Below are positions 59,732 to 64,000 of a stretch of DNA of 64,000 nt, piece after piece (the first letter of the stretch is position 1; each line of letters begins with the position of its first letter). Under the pieces are notes generated by a model. That model was not told the DNA's origin. It made no database searches and was given only the letters and a program-made list of their open reading frames with translations. Made by a program: the position numbers and the translations under genes. The DNA lies in assembly GCA_018127705.1 (NCBI GenBank), contig CP072328.1:1-64000 (forward strand), written 5' to 3'. Origin of the DNA: TM7 phylum sp. oral taxon 349. Lineage in GTDB: Bacteria; Patescibacteriota; Saccharimonadia; Saccharimonadales; Saccharimonadaceae.

Positions 59732-60370
59732 ATGATCAATAGAAAACGCAGTATCCAAATCGTTATAGCAATTGTTCTACTGGCTACTATAGGTAGCATA
59801 GCCTACAATATTTACCTTTCATTTGAGCGCGCCGGTAAAATAGCCGTCACACTTGTCACTGCACCGACCGACGCTACCACGACATTCACAAATACTGCTA
59901 CTAAAAAAGTAACGAAGAGCAACAGCGGTACCGTGTATATTGAGCCAGGTGTATACGATATATCAGTAGAGAAGAAGGATTTTAGCTCATACAAGAAAAC
60001 GCAAGATATAGCTAAAAATAATACGATCATCGCCGAGCTGTCACCGAGAACCAAAGAAGCGGCAGATTGGGTAGATAAACACCGAGACCAGTATACTAAA
60101 CTTGAAACATTCGCCGGTAAAAAATCGCTTGAATACAATAAATCAGTCACCGATAAATATCCGCTCATTGGCATCCTGCCGCTTAAAGACCCCTATTATT
60201 CAATCGGGCACTACAAAAAAGAGAATGGCGAACCAGTCGTTGTCATTACAACGGAATCGCCGCAATACCGCTATGCTGCCACGCGGCGAATCACAAGCAT
60301 GGGGTATAAATTAAGCGATTACCGCATTGAATACAAAGATTTTCAAAATCCGCTGAAGGAGAAAAAGTAA
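59732..60370 (+). CDS. Single-pass membrane protein with PEGA-like domain
   Basis: 212 residues. One helix at the N-terminus (IQIVIAIVLLATIGSIAYNIYL, about 8-30). The next 65 residues (GKIAVTLVTAPTDATTTFT... GVYDISVEKKDFSSYKKT) match the layout of a PEGA domain, a small beta-sandwich found in surface proteins. The C-terminal 100 residues contain YPLIGILPLKDPYYSIG and end Lys-rich. It abuts the next gene by one shared base and follows the three-domain hydrolase by 5 bp. Probable accessory envelope component of the secretion locus. Confidence 0.65.
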   Translation: MINRKRSIQIVIAIVLLATIGSIAYNIYLSFERAGKIAVTLVTAPTDATTTFTNTATKKVTKSNSGTVYIEPGVYDISVEKKDFSSYKKTQDIAKNNTIIAELSPRTKEAADWVDKHRDQYTKLETFAGKKSLEYNKSVTDKYPLIGILPLKDPYYSIGHYKKENGEPVVVITTESPQYRYAATRRITSMGYKLSDYRIEYKDFQNPLKEKK

Positions 60371-61143
60371 TGGGGGACTTGCCATTCACGCGCAAACAAT
60401 TGGTTATGATCAGCGGCGGCTTTGGTATCGTCATTGTATTGATGGGTATCTGGGCATATTTCGCAACACACCAATATTTAACAATCGCTTACGATGCTTC
60501 AATATATAAAAGTGTTGTGTTATATCAGGGAACTGAGTCATCAAGCGAAAAAACAATCGCGCCAACCAAAACAGTCGTCGAGAAAAAAATTGAATCTGGC
60601 AAAACCTATCATTTGTCGAAAGGAAGTTATTACCTAATTGCGTCAGGCGACGGCGTCAATGCAAACATGCAAGGAATTTTATTAAAAGACAGAATAACAC
60701 GCACACTTGACTATGAACTGTCAGATAAACGGCTCGCCGAGCTATCAAAGAGCGAAAAAAGTAATATTGACAGTGCCATTCACACGCACAATGGCAGTAT
60801 TAGCACTATCTATAACATTGCCAGTGAAACAGTCACTGAAAAAAGCGATTGGGCAATTGCCGCACTCGTATTTAAGGGCTCAGCGGCTGACTTAAACCGC
60901 GACACCCAAAAAGTCGTATTACAAAAAAAGAATAACCGTTGGCAGGTCGCCTGCGCAATTCAGATTTCAATCAGCAAATACGAGTGCCCGCAAGCACCGC
61001 AGGCCGTGCTTGAACGTGCCGACACAATTGATATCCGCACGCAGACACCGCTCATGCCAGGCTATACAATTTATGAAAGTCGCGACCTTGAAGGAGCAGA
61101 CGTTGACACAGATGAGCCAACCCCTAGGCGTACCACTAAATAA
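60370..61143 (+). CDS. Single-pass membrane protein, last gene of the secretion run
   Basis: 257 residues with one N-terminal helix (LVMISGGFGIVIVLMGIWAYF, about 11-32) and an ectodomain with a beta-rich first half (LTIAYDASIYKSVVLYQG; GKTYHLSKGSYYLIASGDG) comparable in layout to its neighbour. The later part has one likely disulfide (WQVACAIQ..KYECPQ). No named family is recognised. It starts on the last base of the previous stop codon and its end overlaps recF by 8 bp on the other strand. Confidence 0.6.
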   Translation: MGDLPFTRKQLVMISGGFGIVIVLMGIWAYFATHQYLTIAYDASIYKSVVLYQGTESSSEKTIAPTKTVVEKKIESGKTYHLSKGSYYLIASGDGVNANMQGILLKDRITRTLDYELSDKRLAELSKSEKSNIDSAIHTHNGSISTIYNIASETVTEKSDWAIAALVFKGSAADLNRDTQKVVLQKKNNRWQVACAIQISISKYECPQAPQAVLERADTIDIRTQTPLMPGYTIYESRDLEGADVDTDEPTPRRTTK

Positions 61144-62140
61144 CATTCACTGTGCTTGTCATCACCACCTGATTTGTCTTAAACTCAGCGAGTAGCGCAT
61201 GCTGGCGCTGTTCGTCAAGCTCACCAAACACATCATCAAGGAGTATAATTGGCGACATACCAGACTGCTGCTCAATATATTCCGCTTCAATAAACTTCAT
61301 CGCCAGTACAATCGTCCGGCATTCACCGCGTGATGCCGCCTGTGCTGCCGGTACGCGATTAAAGATGATATGAATATCATGTCGGTGCGGACCAACGCTT
61401 GTAGCGCCTGCTACGCGGTCGTAATCAAATTTTTCCTCATACTGACGCAGAAGCTGTTGCAACGTCACTGCATCATTATGCGAATATGTGATTGACACCG
61501 AATCGTCATTATGTGCAATCTGCCGATATAGTGCAGTAATACGTTCATGAAATATCGCCGCAACCGCTTGGCGCTTTGCAATAATTGCCGCACCATAATC
61601 GCTCAACAGCACATTCCACGGAAATAGCGCATCGCGCGTCACGCTAGGATCTTTCAATAGCTTGTTTCGTTGCTGCAAAGCACGCTCATACCGACTAAGC
61701 TGGCTGCTGTAATGCGGGTCATATTGCTGGATCAGCGTATCAACAAGCTGGCGGCGGCGCTGCGGCGAGCCGTTAATAATCCGTAGGTCTTCCGGCTCAA
61801 ACAATACGATTGGATACTTTAGTTTATAGGGCAAGCGCGCGTATTTTTTATCGTCAATGACAAACTGGCGGGTCTTACGAGTGCCGACCGTACCATACTG
61901 GACGCGATAGGTAAATGTATCAGTTTCAAGCACAATACGGTAAAAATCCGTCCCGTAGCGGCATACCGCCAGGTCGCTGCCACGGAACGATTTGCCGCGC
62001 AATGCGATATAGATTGCTTCAATGAGCGACGTTTTACCGCTGCCATTTGCACCCGTTATCAGCGTCGGGTTTGTTACAAAATCAAGCGTCTTCGTATCGT
62101 GTACGCGGATATTTTGGACTGTTAGCCGAGTAATGCGCAT
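61136..62140 (-). CDS. recF: DNA replication and repair protein RecF
   Basis: 334 residues. Walker A GANGSGKTSL near residue 35, the RecF head patterns TRLTVQNIRVHDTKTLDF at the start and HRHDIHIIFN near 265, signature-like RGECRTIVLAMKFIEAEYI, and Walker B IILLDDVFGELDEQRQHAL. It loads RecA at single-strand gaps with RecO and RecR. It starts 1 bp after the dnaN stop on the same strand, forming the classic dnaA-dnaN-recF order. The downstream end overlaps the last secretion gene by 8 bp. Confidence 0.95.
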   Translation of the reverse strand: MRITRLTVQNIRVHDTKTLDFVTNPTLITGANGSGKTSLIEAIYIALRGKSFRGSDLAVCRYGTDFYRIVLETDTFTYRVQYGTVGTRKTRQFVIDDKKYARLPYKLKYPIVLFEPEDLRIINGSPQRRRQLVDTLIQQYDPHYSSQLSRYERALQQRNKLLKDPSVTRDALFPWNVLLSDYGAAIIAKRQAVAAIFHERITALYRQIAHNDDSVSITYSHNDAVTLQQLLRQYEEKFDYDRVAGATSVGPHRHDIHIIFNRVPAAQAASRGECRTIVLAMKFIEAEYIEQQSGMSPIILLDDVFGELDEQRQHALLAEFKTNQVVMTSTVNVI

Positions 62141-62141
62141 A

Positions 62142-63242
62142 CTAGCTCTTAAGTGGCATAATGATATGGGTGTAATTTGGCGCTTCTTCGGCAGCGGTTA
62201 GCACGCATGGCGACAACTTACCGCTAAATCGAAACTGGACAGAATCTCCATCAATCACGTTGAGCGCGTCAGCGATGTAGCGCGAATTTAGCGTGATGTT
62301 GCCATCGCCTGCCACCTCGGCGCTCGCCGTGCTTGTATTTTCGCCAAGTTCGCTTGCAATTGAATGAATACTAAGCTGCTGCTTTTCGCTGTCAATTGTC
62401 ACAGTAACGCTCCCGCCGGAATCGCGTGCGAATAGGCTAGCAACCTTTACAATGCGCGAAAATTCGCCGCTCGCAAGCGTTGCAGTTACGTCAGATGTTT
62501 TTGGAATAAGCTGCTGGTAATTCGGGTAGCTGCCTTCAATCAGCCGACTCGTAATTTCTGCTTCGCCGACACGAAATCGCACCTGCGTATCGTCAAACAG
62601 CACTTCAACCGACTCAGTTGCATCTGAAATCGTACGTAATACTTCCTGTAAACTCGTTGTTGGCACGATTGCCGCAATCTCACTTGTTGTTTCAAATAAG
62701 CGGCGCTGCGCTAAACGATACCCGTCTGTACCCGCCAGATATAGCTGTCCGCCATCAGTGTGCCAATATACGCCAGTTAGCACTGGCCGCGACGTATCAT
62801 TGCTTGTCGTAATGATCGTTTGGCTAATCGCCTGCTTGAAGTCAGCTTCGGCAATAGTATACGTAACGGCCTGCTTTTCATCAATTGATGGCAGCTCGGG
62901 AAACTCCGTTGCATCAACGCCTGTCATGATTGACGAATAGTTACCAGATGAGATCGTCATTGACGTTCCTTTACTTGATAATTCAATCGTACCTTTTGGC
63001 AAGCTGCCAACGTAATCGCTAACGAGCCGGGCAGGCAAGGTAATATCGCCTTGCCTCACAACTTTTGCGCCAACATAGCACGTCGCCGCAATTTCAAGAT
63101 TTGTTGCTGCTACTAATAGCCGTGTGCCATCGGTACGCAACAAAATGTTACTAAGAATCGGTAAGCCTGTTCGATTGCTTGCAACGCGGCCAACAATCGA
63201 CAATGCACGTGCGAAATTTTCTTGTGTGACTGAGAGTTCCAT
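62142..63242 (-). CDS. dnaN: DNA polymerase III beta sliding clamp
   Basis: 366 residues, standard clamp length, three repeated domains. Characteristic segments are LSNILLRTDGTRLLVAATNLEI, the middle-domain LYLAGTDGYRLAQRR and the C-terminal ending ACVLTAAEEAPNYTHIIMPLK-type stretch (here SPCVLTAAEEAPNYTHIIMP), with P-x-x-(M/L)-P near the end. It clamps polymerase to DNA. It is preceded by the candidate origin region and followed directly by recF. Confidence 0.97.
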   Translation of the reverse strand: MELSVTQENFARALSIVGRVASNRTGLPILSNILLRTDGTRLLVAATNLEIAATCYVGAKVVRQGDITLPARLVSDYVGSLPKGTIELSSKGTSMTISSGNYSSIMTGVDATEFPELPSIDEKQAVTYTIAEADFKQAISQTIITTSNDTSRPVLTGVYWHTDGGQLYLAGTDGYRLAQRRLFETTSEIAAIVPTTSLQEVLRTISDATESVEVLFDDTQVRFRVGEAEITSRLIEGSYPNYQQLIPKTSDVTATLASGEFSRIVKVASLFARDSGGSVTVTIDSEKQQLSIHSIASELGENTSTASAEVAGDGNITLNSRYIADALNVIDGDSVQFRFSGKLSPCVLTAAEEAPNYTHIIMPLKS

Positions 63243-63508
63243 AATACTATCCTTTTATTGTTATTAATTGATGGTGATATATAGTAGGCTCTGTGGAAAT
63301 AGTGGAAAAAGTGCTCATTTCTAGAGGTCGTTCGGGCGTAGTATGTAGGGGAAACTCGGTGCGGATAATGCGAAGAATCCAGTGGATAATGAGGGTATTT
63401 ATCCACGCAGCGCTTCTCGCTGCACTCATGCGAAGCAGAGCGGGGGATAGTCGAACACATGTTTTACTCACAGGTATTCGCTGATAATTCACTTGTTTTC
63501 CACACGCA
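63243..63508. other. Candidate replication origin between dnaA and dnaN
   Basis: The 266-bp gap contains several DnaA-box-like nonamers: TTTTCCACA (63496-63504), TTATCCACG (63399-63407), AGTGGATAA (63381-63389, complement of TTATCCACT), AGTGGAAAA (63301-63309) and TGTGGAAAT (63292-63300). An AT-rich stretch at 63241-63285 could serve for unwinding. Flanking dnaA and dnaN are in the arrangement that often marks oriC. No strand-asymmetry computation was possible. Confidence 0.6.
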
Positions 63509-64000
63509 TTAGGCATACAACTTCTCCCGAATTTCAACGACTTGCTCGCGGATCAAGAAATCAAGTTTAATTGCCCGCTCAATTTTGTCGACCGAATGAA
63601 TTGCAGTAGTATGATCTTTGCGTCCGAGCTCTTGGGCGATGCGCGGAAAACTCATATGCAATTCGCTGCGGAGTAGGTACATCGCAATTTGCCGCGGTAC
63701 GACGATGTGCTTATCGCGCTTGCTTGAACACATTTCTTTGCTGTCAATTTGGAAGTGGCGTGCTGTCTTGTCGATAATCTGCCGGGCAGTGAGATGCTGC
63801 GGACGGCTTTGGCGGACATTACCGAGCAGCCCTTCGGCGGTAGCTGTGTCGGGCGGTACGCCGCGCATCTCGGCGTAGGCGAGTAGCTGGTTGAGCGCGC
63901 CTTCAAGTTCTCGTACATTCGTTTTAATATTTTGCGCTAGATATTCAATTGTTCCGCGTTCTAGTTGAATACCGGATAACGCCGCCTTTGTTTCAATGAT
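63509..64000 (-). CDS. dnaA: Chromosomal replication initiator DnaA (C-terminal part, cut by the window edge)
   Basis: The frame is open from 64000 down to the TAA at 63509-63511, giving the last 163 residues. It holds the end of the AAA+ domain (LAQNIKTNVRELEGALNQLLAY, the sensor II region) and domain IV (ARQIIDKTARHFQIDSKEM, PRQIAMYLLRSEL and the DnaA-box binding signature GRKDHTTAIHSVDKI). DnaA melts the origin and regulates initiation. The N-terminal part lies beyond the window. Same strand as dnaN and recF. Confidence 0.96.
   Translation of the reverse strand: MIETKAALSGIQLERGTIEYLAQNIKTNVRELEGALNQLLAYAEMRGVPPDTATAEGLLGNVRQSRPQHLTARQIIDKTARHFQIDSKEMCSSKRDKHIVVPRQIAMYLLRSELHMSFPRIAQELGRKDHTTAIHSVDKIERAIKLDFLIREQVVEIREKLYA

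Overview
The window looks like a chromosome segment of a Saccharibacteria (TM7) bacterium or a close relative in the candidate phyla radiation, an ultrasmall epibiont. The evidence is the gene repertoire: TraC/VirB4- and PrgI-type secretion genes with many VirB2/TrbC-like pilins, a bifunctional phosphoglucose/phosphomannose isomerase, small conserved proteins without homologues I recognise, and no biosynthetic operons. Genes end in TGA, so the code is standard. Placement is by gene content and by eye; I could not run a search. Many genes appear leaderless, with a TATAAT-like -10 box 6-8 nt before the start codon.

Layout. 1-8.8 kb: a decayed IS1595-family element, tRNA-Ser(GGA), a MacB-like ABC exporter, the sugar isomerase, small unknowns, an intact IS1595 element with an 8-bp target duplication, and an odd acidic low-complexity gene. 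8.8-15.6 kb: housekeeping genes (a MurE-like ligase, tsaD-tsaC, a FemAB-like enzyme, valS with a structured leader). 15.6-17.7 kb: an accessory island with another IS1595 remnant and an S66 peptidase gene behind a His-rich leader peptide and attenuator. 17.9-30.7 kb: rlmH, a HIT protein, tRNA-Ser(CGA), a Nat-type ABC exporter, a spermidine-synthase-like membrane protein, nrdA-nrdB, pyrG, argS, mscL. 30.7-32.1 kb: a 195-bp MITE-like element and a frameshifted IS481-like element, then rpsO and two unknown genes.

34-61 kb is dominated by a secretion/surface locus: one VirB2-like pilin gene on the plus strand, a divergent run of six pilin-like genes on the minus strand, two very large VirB6/TrbL-like membrane proteins, a Tat-type lipoprotein, PrgI, a TraC-N protein, the VirB4 ATPase, a membrane protein ending in an M15-type peptidase domain, a hydrolase with three predicted peptidoglycan-cutting domains, and two single-pass membrane proteins. 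I read this as an envelope-spanning conjugation-like apparatus with its own wall-cutting enzymes, perhaps used on the host cell. No relaxase or VirD4 coupling protein is in the window. A 2-kb repeat-rich, purine-skewed stretch (44.6-47 kb), including about 33 copies of a 10-bp repeat and a replication-relaxation-like gene, interrupts the locus.

61-64 kb: recF, dnaN and the 3' part of dnaA on the minus strand, with DnaA-box-like sites between dnaN and dnaA, so the window probably reaches the chromosome origin.

Most notable points: (1) NrdA has only three cysteines, all at active-site positions, and lacks the usual C-terminal redox tail, while a 64-residue protein just downstream ends in CIGCQ; NrdB has Phe where the radical Tyr normally sits. 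(2) A textbook-like attenuator with a MALFASIHHHFHL leader peptide precedes the S66 peptidase. (3) The pilin-rich secretion locus lies next to the origin. (4) All four tRNAs in the window are serine tRNAs with four different anticodons.
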